Shown here piece by piece: positions 26,261-34,537 of a DNA stretch of 64,000 nucleotides. The stretch comes from Actinomyces capricornis. GTDB lineage: Bacteria; Actinomycetota; Actinomycetes; Actinomycetales; Actinomycetaceae. The stretch covers positions 1,116,001 through 1,180,000 of the forward strand of contig NZ_AP025017.1 of the NCBI RefSeq assembly GCF_019974135.1, written 5' to 3'. Each line of letters opens with the position of its first letter. Positions within the stretch are counted from its first letter, which is position 1. The position numbers and the translations under genes are program-made. Below the pieces are notes generated by a model that was not told the origin of the DNA, did not search any database, and saw nothing but the letters and a program-made list of their open reading frames with translations.

Positions 26261-27276
26261 GCCCCCTGACCGATGCCCTGGCCCCCGCCCTGGTGGACCC
26301 GGTGGCCTTCCTGTCGAGCTACACCTACCGCACGATGCTCTTGGGCACCTCCATGGTGGGGCTGACCGCCGGGGCCCTGGGCTCCTACCTGTACCTGCAC
26401 AAGCAGTCCCTGGTCTCCGACGTCATCGGCCACTCGGCCATCGCCGGGGTGACCACGGCCTTCGTGACGGCAACGGCCCTGCTGGGCATCGCAGGGCGTT
26501 CCGTCCTGGTGCTGACGATCGGCGCCCTGATCGCCGCCACCGCGGCGGTGCTCGTGGCCAATGGGATCGCGCGCGCCTCCCGGGTGGGCATCGACGCCGC
26601 CATGGCGATCTGCCTGGCGCTGTTCTACGGATCCGGGGTGGTCATGCTCAATGCGATCAGCCACTCCAGCCTTCCCGAGCGCGGTGGGATCGCCGACTAC
26701 GTCTTCGGCTCGGCCTCCACCCTGACCCGGGCCGATCTGACGGCCATCAGCGGCTTCGCCGCCGCTGCCCTGGTGATCACCGCCCTGCTGTGGAAGGAGT
26801 TCAAGGTCCTGACCTTCGACCCGGTCCTATGCCGCACGATGGGCCTGTCCACCCGCATCCTCAGCCCCGTGCTCCTGGGCACGGTGACGGTGGCCATCGT
26901 CATCGGCATCAAGGCGGTGGGGCTCATCCTCATGGTGGCCTTCGCGATCATGCCCGCGGCCGCGGCCCGCCAATGGACCCGCCACCTGTGGTCGATGATC
27001 GCACTGGCCGGGCTCATCGGCGCCCTGTCGGCGGCCATCGGCTCCTACCTGGCTGTCAGCCTGGGATCGATCCCCACCGGGCCGATCATCGTCCTGGTCC
27101 TGTCCGCCGTCCTGGCGGTCTCCCTCCTGGCCGCACCACGGCGCTCGCTGCTGCGACGTCGTCGGGCCCAGCGGGCACTGCGCCGCCGCCTCCTGGCCGA
27201 GGCCGCCCGCCCCCGGCAGGGCGCGGGACCGCAGCCGGCCAAGGGCGCTCCCACGGCGGGAGGGCGGATCCGATGA
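26257..27276 (+). CDS. Metal ABC transporter permease 1
   Basis: 339 residues, starting at the ATGA overlap with the ATPase gene. About eight to nine hydrophobic helices of the ABC-3 family (TroC/ZnuB/MntB). Family marks include YRTMLLGTSMVGLTAGALGS near the N-terminus, SLVSDVIGHSAIAG, and KVLTFDPVLCRTMG before the last helices. The C-terminal 55 residues are basic and cytoplasmic (LLRRRRAQRALRRRLL) and longer than usual. It should form a heterodimer with the next gene's product. Confidence 0.93.
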   Translation: MSPLTDALAPALVDPVAFLSSYTYRTMLLGTSMVGLTAGALGSYLYLHKQSLVSDVIGHSAIAGVTTAFVTATALLGIAGRSVLVLTIGALIAATAAVLVANGIARASRVGIDAAMAICLALFYGSGVVMLNAISHSSLPERGGIADYVFGSASTLTRADLTAISGFAAAALVITALLWKEFKVLTFDPVLCRTMGLSTRILSPVLLGTVTVAIVIGIKAVGLILMVAFAIMPAAAARQWTRHLWSMIALAGLIGALSAAIGSYLAVSLGSIPTGPIIVLVLSAVLAVSLLAAPRRSLLRRRRAQRALRRRLLAEAARPRQGAGPQPAKGAPTAGGRIR

Positions 27277-28214
27277 GCCTGGTCCTCGCCGTCGCCCTGC
27301 TGGCCGTGGTCACCGCGCTCACCTGCGCCCTGCCCGGGACCTTCCTGGTGCTGCGGCACCAGTCGATGCTGGTGGAGGCCATGTCCCACGCGGTGCTCCC
27401 GGGCATCGCCCTGGGGGCGCTCATCTCGGGCACCACGCGCTCACCGGTGATGGTGGTGGCCGCCTCCCTCATGGGCCTGGTGGTGGTGCTGGGCGCCGAG
27501 CAGCTGCGGCGCTCGGGCCTGGTGGGAGGCGACGCCGACCAGGGCCTGGTCTTCCCCGCCCTGTTCGCCGTGGGGGTCATCATGCTCTCGACCTCCCTGT
27601 CCAAGGTCCACATCTCCCAGAACACGGTCCTCACCGGGGATCTCAACCTGCTGGCGCTCACCCCTGGGCGCCTGGTGGTGGGGCGCTACGACCTGGGCCC
27701 CTCGACGATGTGGTCACTGCTGGCGGTCCTGGCCCTGACCGCGGTCTACCTCATTGCCTTCTACCCCGTTCTCAAGGTCACCACCTTCGACCCGATCACC
27801 GCCCGCACCATGGGGCTGCCGGTGCAGTGGGTGGACCTGGGGCTCATGCTCCTGGTCTCCCTGACGGTAGTGGTGGCCTTCAGCACGGCAGGAGCGATCC
27901 TGGTGGTGGCCCTCATGGTGGTGCCCCCGGCCACGGCGCTGCTGGTGGCGCGCAGCCTGCCGGGGATGATCGCCCTGAGCCTGGCGGTGGCGGCGGGCTC
28001 GGCGCTACTGGGGTTCTGGGTGGCACTGCGCCTGGATCTGGCCACCTCCTCGATGATGGCCGTGGTCGACGGCGTCGTCTTCCTGGCCGTCCTGATCCTG
28101 ACGCAGGGTGGGGGACGACGGCGTGCCCGCAACAGCCTGACGGGGCAGGTTCCACAGCCGCCGGACGGCGTGGTCGCACGGCGGACGCCCGCCTCTCGGA
28201 TTAGCGAAGGCTAA
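27273..28214 (+). CDS. Metal ABC transporter permease 2
   Basis: 313 residues from ATG 27273 (ATGA overlap with permease 1). It shows the same ABC-3 layout: FLVLRHQSMLVEAMSHAVLPGIALG, then KVTTFDPITARTMGLPVQW and a run of membrane helices. Two different permeases in one operon are typical of Sit/Mts-type Mn/Fe importers, while Zn systems mostly have one. A DtxR-like box overlaps the last five codons, so control of the following feo genes begins inside this gene. Confidence 0.93.
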   Translation: MSLVLAVALLAVVTALTCALPGTFLVLRHQSMLVEAMSHAVLPGIALGALISGTTRSPVMVVAASLMGLVVVLGAEQLRRSGLVGGDADQGLVFPALFAVGVIMLSTSLSKVHISQNTVLTGDLNLLALTPGRLVVGRYDLGPSTMWSLLAVLALTAVYLIAFYPVLKVTTFDPITARTMGLPVQWVDLGLMLLVSLTVVVAFSTAGAILVVALMVVPPATALLVARSLPGMIALSLAVAAGSALLGFWVALRLDLATSSMMAVVDGVVFLAVLILTQGGGRRRARNSLTGQVPQPPDGVVARRTPASRISEG

Positions 28215-28219
28215 GCATA
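28201..28219 (+). promoter_or_regulatory. DtxR/IdeR-like iron box ahead of the feo operon
   Basis: TTAGCGAAGGCTAAGCATA matches the iron-box consensus at about 15 of 19 positions. It overlaps the end of the last permease gene and lies about 305 bases before feoA. It could repress a feo promoter or stop transcription read through from the ABC operon. Confidence 0.6.
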
Positions 28220-28524
28220 CGTATTCAGGGCCGGCCCCACCGCCCCTCCCGCCACGAGCGCCTCGCCATCACCCGGCCGCCCTCCACCCGGCACCGACCG
28301 CCGCCCCGGCACCAACGCAGCCCCGCGATGCCCGGCATACCAGGCATCACCCGCATCGCCGAGGCAGATGGCAGGTCCAGCCAGCCCTGCCAGGACGGGC
28401 GACGACGCATGACCCGGCAGATTCCCCCGCCAACGACATGACCGGAAGGTGAGGGAAGACTATCTTTAGTAGGTGCTGAAGGGGCTCATGCCCGTCGTCG
28501 ATAGATCCAGGACCGAGGCTCACC
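28220..28524. other. Leader region of feoA
   Basis: Some 300 GC-rich bases without a convincing gene. A possible -10 element (TATCTT, near 28461) precedes the feoA ribosome site GAGG. Short frames here lack any motif. Confidence 0.4.
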
Positions 28525-28878
28525 ATGACCACCTCAACCCAGGCGCACGGCGCACAGGCGGGGGCCTCACCCCGCCCCCTGTCCGAGCTCGCACCGGGCT
28601 CACGCGCCATCATCACCGCCGTCGGCGCCTCCGCATCCACCACACCCAGCAGCGCCGCACAGCATCTGGCCCGCCGGATGCAGGACCTCGGCATCGTGCC
28701 GGGACGCCCCATTGAGGCCCTGAGACGCGCGCCCCTGGGCGATCCCACCGTCTTCCTCGTCGCCGACTACGAGCTGTGCCTGCGCAAGCGGGACGCCGCC
28801 CTCATCCAGGTGGCCGACCCGGCCGCCCTCCCGGGGGACGGCCCCACCACCGGCCACAACGGGCAGGAGGAGCGATGA
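28525..28878 (+). CDS. feoA: Ferrous iron transport protein A
   Basis: 117 residues, longer than the usual 75-85 because of a Ser/Ala-rich head of about 20 residues and a polar tail. The core (LSELAPGSRAIITAVGA, RRMQDLGIVPGRPIEALRRA, DPTVFLVADYELCLRKRDA) is the SH3-like FeoA fold, which supports FeoB at the cytoplasmic side. GAGG precedes the ATG. Its stop overlaps the feoB start (ATGA), so the two are translationally coupled. Confidence 0.9.
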   Translation: MTTSTQAHGAQAGASPRPLSELAPGSRAIITAVGASASTTPSSAAQHLARRMQDLGIVPGRPIEALRRAPLGDPTVFLVADYELCLRKRDAALIQVADPAALPGDGPTTGHNGQEER

Positions 28879-31007
28879 GCACCGAGCACTGCGGCATCGG
28901 GCCCGCCAGCAGCGCGGGCCAGGGCGCCTGCCACTGCGGATCGGGCTCCAGCGCCACCCTGGTGGCCGGGGCCAGGCGCATCGCCCTGGCCGGGGCGCCC
29001 AATGCGGGCAAGACCTCCATCTACAACGCACTGACCGGCCTGCGGGCCAAGACCGGCAACTACCCCGGCGTCACCGTCTCGCGCTCCCTGGGGGCCTGCC
29101 GCATCGGCCAGACGGAGCTGACCATCGAGGACCTCCCCGGCGCCTACTCCCTGGAGCCCATCAGCCCCGACGAGCAGATCGTGCGCGACGTCCTCACCGG
29201 CAACAGCCAGGACATCGAGACCCCCGACGCCCTCATCGTCGTGGTGGACGCCACCACGCTGCGCCGCGGGATGACCTTCGTGGCCGAGGCCCTGGCCCTG
29301 GACCTGCCCACCTGCCTGGCCGTGACCATGACCGATGAGCTCGCCCGCCGCGAGGGCCGCCTCGACATCGAGGCCCTGGGCCGGGCCCTGGGCATCCCCG
29401 CGGTGCGGGTCCTGGGCCACCGGGGCATGGGCATCCCCCGGCTGCGCGAGCACCTGACGGAGACGGACGCATGGCCCCGCACCCCCGTGGCGCCGCCCAC
29501 CGACCCCGGGGAGCTGGCCGCCTGGACCGACTCGATCCTGGCCGCCGCCGACTACTCCTCCCCCGCTCCCGACCCGGCCACCGGCGCGATCGACCGGATC
29601 CTCCTCCACCCGCTGTGGGGGACCCTCGTCTTCTTCTCCATCATGTACGCCTTCTTCCAGGCGATCTTCACCTGGGCGGCCCCCTTCCAGGACGCCATCG
29701 AGAGCGGCTTCGGAACGCTGGCCGACGCCGTCCACGGCTGGCTGGATCCCACCCACCCGCTGCTGGCCGGGCTGCTGGCCGACGGGATCCTGGGCGGCGT
29801 GGGCTCCGTGCTCACCTTCGTGCCCCAGATCGTCATCATGTTCCTCATCATCGCCCTCATGGAGGGCGTGGGGTACATGTCCCGCGCCGCCTTCCTCATG
29901 GACCGGGTGATGAGCCGGGCGGGCCTGGAGGGGCGCGCCTTCGTGGCACTGCTGTCCTCCTTCGCCTGCGCCATCCCCGGCATCATGGCCACCCGCACCC
30001 TGCCCAGCGCGAAGGACCGCCTGGCCACGATGCTCGCGGCGCCCCTGATGACCTGCTCGGCGCGCCTGCCCGTCTACGTCATCATGATCTCCCTGCTCGT
30101 GGACGGCGATGCCCGCATCGGCCCCTTCGGCGTCCGGGGCACCGTCATGTTCGCCCTCTACCTGCTGGGCGCCCTCTCGGCGATGCTCGCCGCCTGGGTG
30201 GTCAAGCGCCTGACCGACCGCGGCTCGGCGCTCCTTCCCTTCTACATGGAGATGCCGCCCTACCGCCTGCCGCGCCCGCGCACCGTGGCGCTCATGGTGT
30301 GGGAGGCCTGCAAGGGCTTCCTGAAGAAGGCAGGCACCATCATCACACTGACCACGATCATCCTGTGGGTGCTGCTCAATGTGCCCATGCGCTCGGATGC
30401 CGACTTCGAGGCGCACTGCGCCTCCGACGCCCAGTGCGCCGAGGTGGCGGCCGCCGTGGAGGACCCGGAATCCTCCGCCGTCGTGGGCGAGGACGGCACC
30501 ACGGTCACCGATCCGGGCGAGCTGGAGGCGCTGCTGGCCGCGCAGCAGACCTCCTATGTCATGAACCACTCCTGGGCGGCGGGCCTGGGCCGCGCCGTCG
30601 AGCCGGTCTTCGAGCCCCTGGGCTTCGAGTGGCGCATCAATGTGGCCGTCCTGTCCTCCCTGGCCGCTCGCGAGACCTTCGTGGCGACCCTGGGGCAGAT
30701 CGCCGCCGCCGAGAACCCCGAGGAGCCGGGCGGCCGGCTGGCCTCCATGACCTATCAGGAGGACACGCTGACCAACTGGGCCGGGGACCAGCTGTTCAAC
30801 CCCGCCACCCTGGCCGCCATCCTCGTCTTCTTCGTCTACGCCCTGCAGTGCATGGCCACCGCCGGGGCGATGCGCCGCGAGACCGGGACGTGGAAGTGGC
30901 CCCTCATCGCCTACGGATACATGTTCGCCACCGCCTGGGTGATGGCGGCCCTCGTGCACGCCTTCGTGGCGGCCCACGTGCACGTCGAGGTGGCGGCGCT
31001 GCTGTGA
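28875..31007 (+). CDS. feoB: Ferrous iron transporter B
   Basis: 710 residues. The N-terminal GTPase domain shows G1 GAPNAGKTS (40-48), the G2 region TGNYPGVTVSR and G3 EDLPGAYSL. G4 reads TMTD rather than the usual NMxD, a Thr for Asn change. The membrane part has the two gate halves with SSFACAIPGIMATRT and AAPLMTCSARLPVYVIMI, and a second set near the C-terminus (SSLAARETFVATLG). The first 21 residues carry three cysteines (6, 19, 21), possibly metal-binding. It imports Fe(II), mostly under low oxygen, consistent with the anaerobic reductase genes nearby. Confidence 0.95.
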   Translation: MSTEHCGIGPASSAGQGACHCGSGSSATLVAGARRIALAGAPNAGKTSIYNALTGLRAKTGNYPGVTVSRSLGACRIGQTELTIEDLPGAYSLEPISPDEQIVRDVLTGNSQDIETPDALIVVVDATTLRRGMTFVAEALALDLPTCLAVTMTDELARREGRLDIEALGRALGIPAVRVLGHRGMGIPRLREHLTETDAWPRTPVAPPTDPGELAAWTDSILAAADYSSPAPDPATGAIDRILLHPLWGTLVFFSIMYAFFQAIFTWAAPFQDAIESGFGTLADAVHGWLDPTHPLLAGLLADGILGGVGSVLTFVPQIVIMFLIIALMEGVGYMSRAAFLMDRVMSRAGLEGRAFVALLSSFACAIPGIMATRTLPSAKDRLATMLAAPLMTCSARLPVYVIMISLLVDGDARIGPFGVRGTVMFALYLLGALSAMLAAWVVKRLTDRGSALLPFYMEMPPYRLPRPRTVALMVWEACKGFLKKAGTIITLTTIILWVLLNVPMRSDADFEAHCASDAQCAEVAAAVEDPESSAVVGEDGTTVTDPGELEALLAAQQTSYVMNHSWAAGLGRAVEPVFEPLGFEWRINVAVLSSLAARETFVATLGQIAAAENPEEPGGRLASMTYQEDTLTNWAGDQLFNPATLAAILVFFVYALQCMATAGAMRRETGTWKWPLIAYGYMFATAWVMAALVHAFVAAHVHVEVAALL

Positions 31008-31042
31008 GGCTGCCGGGCCGTCGACCTCCTGGCAGCCGGGAC

Positions 31043-31588
31043 ATGGGCGGAGGCGGTGCGCCGGTGCCCATGCACCCCCAGTCCACACCGGACCCGGCGG
31101 TCCTCAAATGGGTGGTGCCCGACAGGCTCCTGCCCTTCAGCGGGCAGGTGGCCACCGCCCCGCCGCCGCTCCAGGCCCTGCTCGACGACGCCACCCTGGA
31201 GTCTGTCCATGTGGCCGCCGGCGCGGTGCTCACGCTCCTGGGCCCTGGGCGCTCCTGGAGGGCCGAGGGCGCCCGAGTGCGAACGGCCCTGGCGGGGGCC
31301 CTGACCCGGCCGGACCTGTGGGAGCCGGCCCCCGCAGCCCGGGCCCTGGGCCCCGATGAGGCGCTGCTGGCCGCCGCCCAGGAGATCGCCGAGGGCCCGG
31401 TGGGGGAGCTGGCCCGCCGTCACGGCGGCGCCTTCCTGGTGCGCGGCGTCCAGGCGGGCGTTGTGGAGGTCGCGCTGGAGGGGGCGTGTCACGACTGCCC
31501 GGCAGCGGTCATCACCATGCACACCCGCTTCGAGCGGCTGCTGCGCCGGCGCTGCCCCTGGCTGGTGGAGGTGCGGCGCACCGCCTGA
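31043..31588 (+). CDS. NifU C-terminal-domain protein
   Basis: 181 residues from ATG 31043. Alternatives are GTG 31004, which overlaps the feoB stop (GTGA), and ATG 31070, where family similarity starts (HPQSTPDPAVLKWVVPDRLL). The C-terminal third holds the NifU/Nfu motif GACHDCPAAVITMHTRFERLL with Cys149-x2-Cys152, which in relatives holds or passes a [4Fe-4S] cluster. The N-terminal half resembles the Nfu N-domain only loosely. Position after feoAB suggests iron brought in by FeoB is used for cluster assembly, or that the protein monitors iron supply. Co-transcription with feoB is likely (35-base gap or less). Confidence 0.82.
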   Translation: MGGGGAPVPMHPQSTPDPAVLKWVVPDRLLPFSGQVATAPPPLQALLDDATLESVHVAAGAVLTLLGPGRSWRAEGARVRTALAGALTRPDLWEPAPAARALGPDEALLAAAQEIAEGPVGELARRHGGAFLVRGVQAGVVEVALEGACHDCPAAVITMHTRFERLLRRRCPWLVEVRRTA

Positions 31589-31631
31589 GCGCGCTCCGGC
31601 CGGCGGGCACCGGCGGCTCTTCTAGACTTCA

Positions 31632-32123
31632 GTGGTGGCTACTCCTGAGTTCATCCTGGCCCTGCGAGACAAGATCGGGCACGACCTGCTGTGGCTGCCC
31701 GGGGTGAGCATCGTCGTCGTCGACGACGAGGGGCGGGTGCTGCTGGGACGCCGCGCCGACACCGGGCACTGGGCCGTGGTCTCGGGGATCCCCGACCCGG
31801 GCGAGCAGCCCGCGGCGGCGGCCGTGCGCGAGTGCCTGGAGGAGACGGGTGTCCAGGCCGAGGTCCTGGGGGTGGCCAGTGTGAGCGCGGGGGCGCCCAT
31901 GTCCTTCCCCAATGGGGACCGCTGCGCCTTCATGGACATGACCTTCGCGGCGCGCCCCGTGCCCGGCTCGGCCCAGCCCCATGTGGCCGACGATGAGTCC
32001 ACCGAGGTCGGCTGGTTCGCGCCTGAGGCCCTGCCCGAGCCCCTGCTGGCCTCCACGCCGGGGCGCATGCGCGCGGCCCTGGACTGGCTGGCCGACCCCT
32101 CCCGCGGGGCGCGGTTCCAGTAG
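31632..32123 (+). CDS. NUDIX hydrolase
   Basis: 163 residues from GTG 31632. The NUDIX box spans residues 52-74: G-x5-E-x7-RECLEETGV, with metal-binding glutamates in place. The residue before the box Gly is Ser (SGIPDPGE), a common variant. Related proteins hydrolyse nucleoside diphosphate derivatives such as ADP-ribose, NADH or oxidised nucleotides. The substrate is not readable. It starts 43 bases after the NifU gene in the same direction and might belong to the same transcript. Confidence 0.93.
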   Translation: MVATPEFILALRDKIGHDLLWLPGVSIVVVDDEGRVLLGRRADTGHWAVVSGIPDPGEQPAAAAVRECLEETGVQAEVLGVASVSAGAPMSFPNGDRCAFMDMTFAARPVPGSAQPHVADDESTEVGWFAPEALPEPLLASTPGRMRAALDWLADPSRGARFQ

Positions 32124-32534
32124 GGGCCGCACGCTCAGCCCATCAGGCCGCCGCATCAAATCAGCGAGCCGCTGATCGTTTCATCGACGCTGCTGGCGAT
32201 CGTCATCGCTGGAGCGGGCCCGTCGGACCCGAAGGCGCTCGATTCGTCGGCACTGTCACATGCCGACCACCTACTCCCCATCAACTCCCCATTGACTCTG
32301 CTGGACGAGTGAACTAGGAGACCTTCCTCACTATGTGGCGCCACCTCTTCAATTCTCACGCCTAGGCGCATAGTTTCGACGCAAGAACCCGACCTCAAAG
32401 GCAGGGGCGAGCACGCCAGGCAACATCTTTCAGGAAATATACAAGTAACGCTCTGATTTCTTGCGGGAAACCTTGATAAAGCGCTGGTGGACCTGGGGTG
32501 ACACGGGAACTCCCGGCGGGATACAACTCGCGTC
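32124..32534. other. Gene-free stretch before the PspC-like gene
   Basis: About 410 bases of clearly lower GC content than the surroundings. Only short frames occur, with no family match or ribosome site. The A/T-rich patch at 32430-32470 could hold a promoter for the next gene. A small hairpin (TCAGCGAGCCGCTGA) is at 32161. It may be decayed coding sequence, but no remnant is recognisable. Confidence 0.45.
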
Positions 32535-32741
32535 ATGACACAGCAGAACCCCTCCTCCAGCACCGGTTACCAGTGGCCCGCCCGTTCCAAGGACAGGGTG
32601 TGGCTCGGCATCTGCGGCGGCTTCGCCGAGCAGTGGAAGATCAACCCCTGGCTCGTGCGCATCGGCTTCTTCATCTTCGTCGTGCCGCTGGGCGCCGTCT
32701 ACTACCTGGGCTCCCAGAACATGCCGGAGCCGACCGCCTGA
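32535..32741 (+). CDS. Small PspC-domain membrane protein
   Basis: 68 residues. The PspC signature is evident: RVWLGICGGFAEQWKINPWLVRIGF, followed by one membrane segment (FFIFVVPLGAVYYLG). PspC proteins sense or respond to envelope stress in the phage-shock system. Stand-alone short forms are common in Actinomycetota and their role is uncertain. No strong ribosome site is visible. A hairpin follows at 32820. Confidence 0.85.
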   Translation: MTQQNPSSSTGYQWPARSKDRVWLGICGGFAEQWKINPWLVRIGFFIFVVPLGAVYYLGSQNMPEPTA

Positions 32742-32819
32742 GCCCCGGAGCCAGGTGAGCGGCACGGCCCGCAGCCGGAGCGCCATCCAGCACTGAGCAC
32801 CCCATCCCTCATACCCACC

Positions 32820-32849
32820 GGGCCCGGGCCGCGATCGCGGTCCGGGCCC
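32820..32849. terminator. GC-rich bidirectional terminator hairpin
   Basis: GGGCCCGG (32820-32827) pairs with CCGGGCCC (32842-32849) and the inner CCGCG/CGCGG extends the stem. It lies between the convergent pspC-like and tetR genes, so it can serve both. Confidence 0.65.
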
Positions 32850-32873
32850 CCGACACTCCGGGACTCTCGGCGG

Positions 32874-33536
32874 TCACTGGCCGCGGCGCGCCGAGGGGCC
32901 ACGGTCTCGCAGCCGCCGGAGCACCGCCGCCACATCGTTCCGAAGCACCTCGGGGGTGCGATCGGGGTAGATGAGCCCCTGAAGGAAGAGACCATCGAGG
33001 TCGAGGTGCAGCTCAGCCGCTGCCGCCTCGGCATCACCGGGAAGCGGGGACCCCTCGCAGGCCGCCTCCAACCAGTCCCCGCGCCGCAGAAGGACGGCGA
33101 CAGCCATACGGGCGGCGCCCCGCACCACCTCCCAGGAGGTGGAGACCGCCACCTGGGGGGCGGCCTCCCGTGCGCTGCGCAGCATGAGGGCCAGCCAGAG
33201 CAGCTGCTCAGAACGGTGGCGCTCATCGATCGGAAGAGTCTCCTCGCACAGGCGCAGAGCCAGATCGAAGGCCGAGGAGTCCTCCCCCAGCGCCGCCTCG
33301 GCATCCCGGAGGATCTCGGACATGCGGGCATCGGCGTCGGCCATGAGCTGGCGCCCGGCGAAGAGGAGGAGCTCATCGCGGGTGGAGAAGTAGTACTGAA
33401 CCGCTCCCAGCGACCAGCCGGCCTCGGCGGCGACGGCGCGGACCGAGGCGGACTCCACCCCGCCGCGCGAGACCACCCGCCGCAGGGCGGCAGCCAGATC
33501 CTTGCGGCGCTGCTCGTGGTCGACCTTCTTGGGCAT
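32874..33536 (-). CDS. TetR-family transcriptional regulator
   Basis: 220 residues. The N-terminal helix-turn-helix is typical: RRKDLAAALRRVVSRGGVES, VRAVAAEAGWSLGAVQYYFSTRDELL. The rest is the all-helical ligand/dimer domain, with no known family recognised. It is divergent from a GAP-family membrane protein 121 bases away, and an imperfect inverted repeat lies between them. By family habit it should repress that gene and itself until a small molecule binds. Confidence 0.92.
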   Translation of the reverse strand: MPKKVDHEQRRKDLAAALRRVVSRGGVESASVRAVAAEAGWSLGAVQYYFSTRDELLLFAGRQLMADADARMSEILRDAEAALGEDSSAFDLALRLCEETLPIDERHRSEQLLWLALMLRSAREAAPQVAVSTSWEVVRGAARMAVAVLLRRGDWLEAACEGSPLPGDAEAAAAELHLDLDGLFLQGLIYPDRTPEVLRNDVAAVLRRLRDRGPSARRGQ

Positions 33537-33565
33537 GGCACATGCATACCAGGGCGCCCAGCCGA

Positions 33566-33590
33566 ACCAATCTCGGTCAACCGTATTGAT
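33566..33590. promoter_or_regulatory. Putative TetR operator
   Basis: Imperfect inverted repeat CAATCTCGGT-CA-ACCGTATTG in the divergent gap between the tetR and GAP-family genes. The region is A/T-rich and promoter-like. Assignment rests on position and partial symmetry. Confidence 0.4.
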
Positions 33591-33657
33591 TTACTTCATA
33601 CGATCGACTTGAATTAGTGGTCGTCGACACCCTGACCCCGCACAGAGGCCCCACCCG

Positions 33658-34374
33658 ATGCACTTCTCAGATCTCGGAGCACTCGCACTCCTGGCCCTCA
33701 TCGACTCCACGAGCACCGGCACTCTCATCATCCCTGTGGCCATGCTGCTCCAGCCCAGGGTCCGCTACAGCCGCATCCTGGGCTACCTGCTCACCATCTG
33801 CCTCTTCTACTGGGCCCTGGGGATGGCACTGGCGCTGGCGGGCACCGGGATCGCGGTGCTCCCCGGGCTGCGAGGGGCCCTGGAGTCGACCGCCGTCTAC
33901 GTCGTGCAGCTGGTGATCGGCATCGGCCTCTTCGCGGGCAGCTACCTGGTGGACGGCAAGGCACAGGCCAGGCGCCGGGCCCGGCGCGGATCCCGACCCT
34001 CCCTGGTGGCGCGCATGATGGGCACGGCCCTGGGGCCGCAGGCCCGCTGGGACGCCGTCATCACCCTGGCCCTGGCGGCCGGGCTGATCGAGGCGGCCTC
34101 CATGCTCCCCTACCTGGGGGCGATCGGCCTGCTCATCCGTGCCGAGCTGCCGACGACGGCGGTCGCTGCAGTCCTGGTGGCCTATGCAGCGCTCATGGCC
34201 GCCCCGGCCCTGGCACTGACGGCGGGGCGGGCTGCCGTCGGCAACCGCGCCGAGGGGGCCCTGGAAAGGACCCACGCCTTCATCGCCAGGCACTCGGCCG
34301 ATTCCCTGGCCTGGGTGATGGGGATCCTGGGCTTCCTCCTGGCCGCCGACGCCGCGAGCGCGCTGTGGCGGTGA
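33658..34374 (+). CDS. GAP family (SfLAP-like) membrane protein
   Basis: 238 residues with about six membrane helices. The LysE/CadD-like pattern is visible: LIDSTSTGTLIIPVAMLLQPRV at the start, GYLLTICLFYWALGMALALA, a basic cytoplasmic loop (KAQARRRARRGSRPS), and AAGLIEAASMLPYLGAIGLL. Mycobacterial relatives (GAP, glycolipid addressing protein) move glycolipids to the cell surface. In this organism the cargo is unknown and other small-molecule export is equally possible. It is probably controlled by the divergent TetR gene. Its stop overlaps a GTG that opens a PIN-toxin remnant. Confidence 0.82.
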   Translation: MHFSDLGALALLALIDSTSTGTLIIPVAMLLQPRVRYSRILGYLLTICLFYWALGMALALAGTGIAVLPGLRGALESTAVYVVQLVIGIGLFAGSYLVDGKAQARRRARRGSRPSLVARMMGTALGPQARWDAVITLALAAGLIEAASMLPYLGAIGLLIRAELPTTAVAAVLVAYAALMAAPALALTAGRAAVGNRAEGALERTHAFIARHSADSLAWVMGILGFLLAADAASALWR

Positions 34375-34500
34375 AGGCGCACTCCGACGTCGTCGATGCC
34401 CACGTGGCACTGCGGGCCCGGCAGGCGGGGCATGCCGTGGCGACCTCCGATCCTCAGGACCTGCCCGCGCTCGCCCCAGGCCTCAGGCTGATCGAGCCTA
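34371..34500 (+). pseudogene. C-terminal remnant of a PIN-domain toxin
   Basis: From GTG 34371 the frame reads AHSDVVDAHVALRARQAGHA, then VATSDPQDLPALAPGLRLI. This is the last third of a PIN protein, with the third (Asp in VVDAH) and fourth (Asp in TSDPQD) acids but not the first two. The frame then runs on antisense through the next gene's end. No antitoxin gene is present. It is a decayed toxin gene. Confidence 0.68.
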
Positions 34501-34537
34501 ACGCCGCAGCGCCACCGGCGACGCCCCGGCATGTCCA

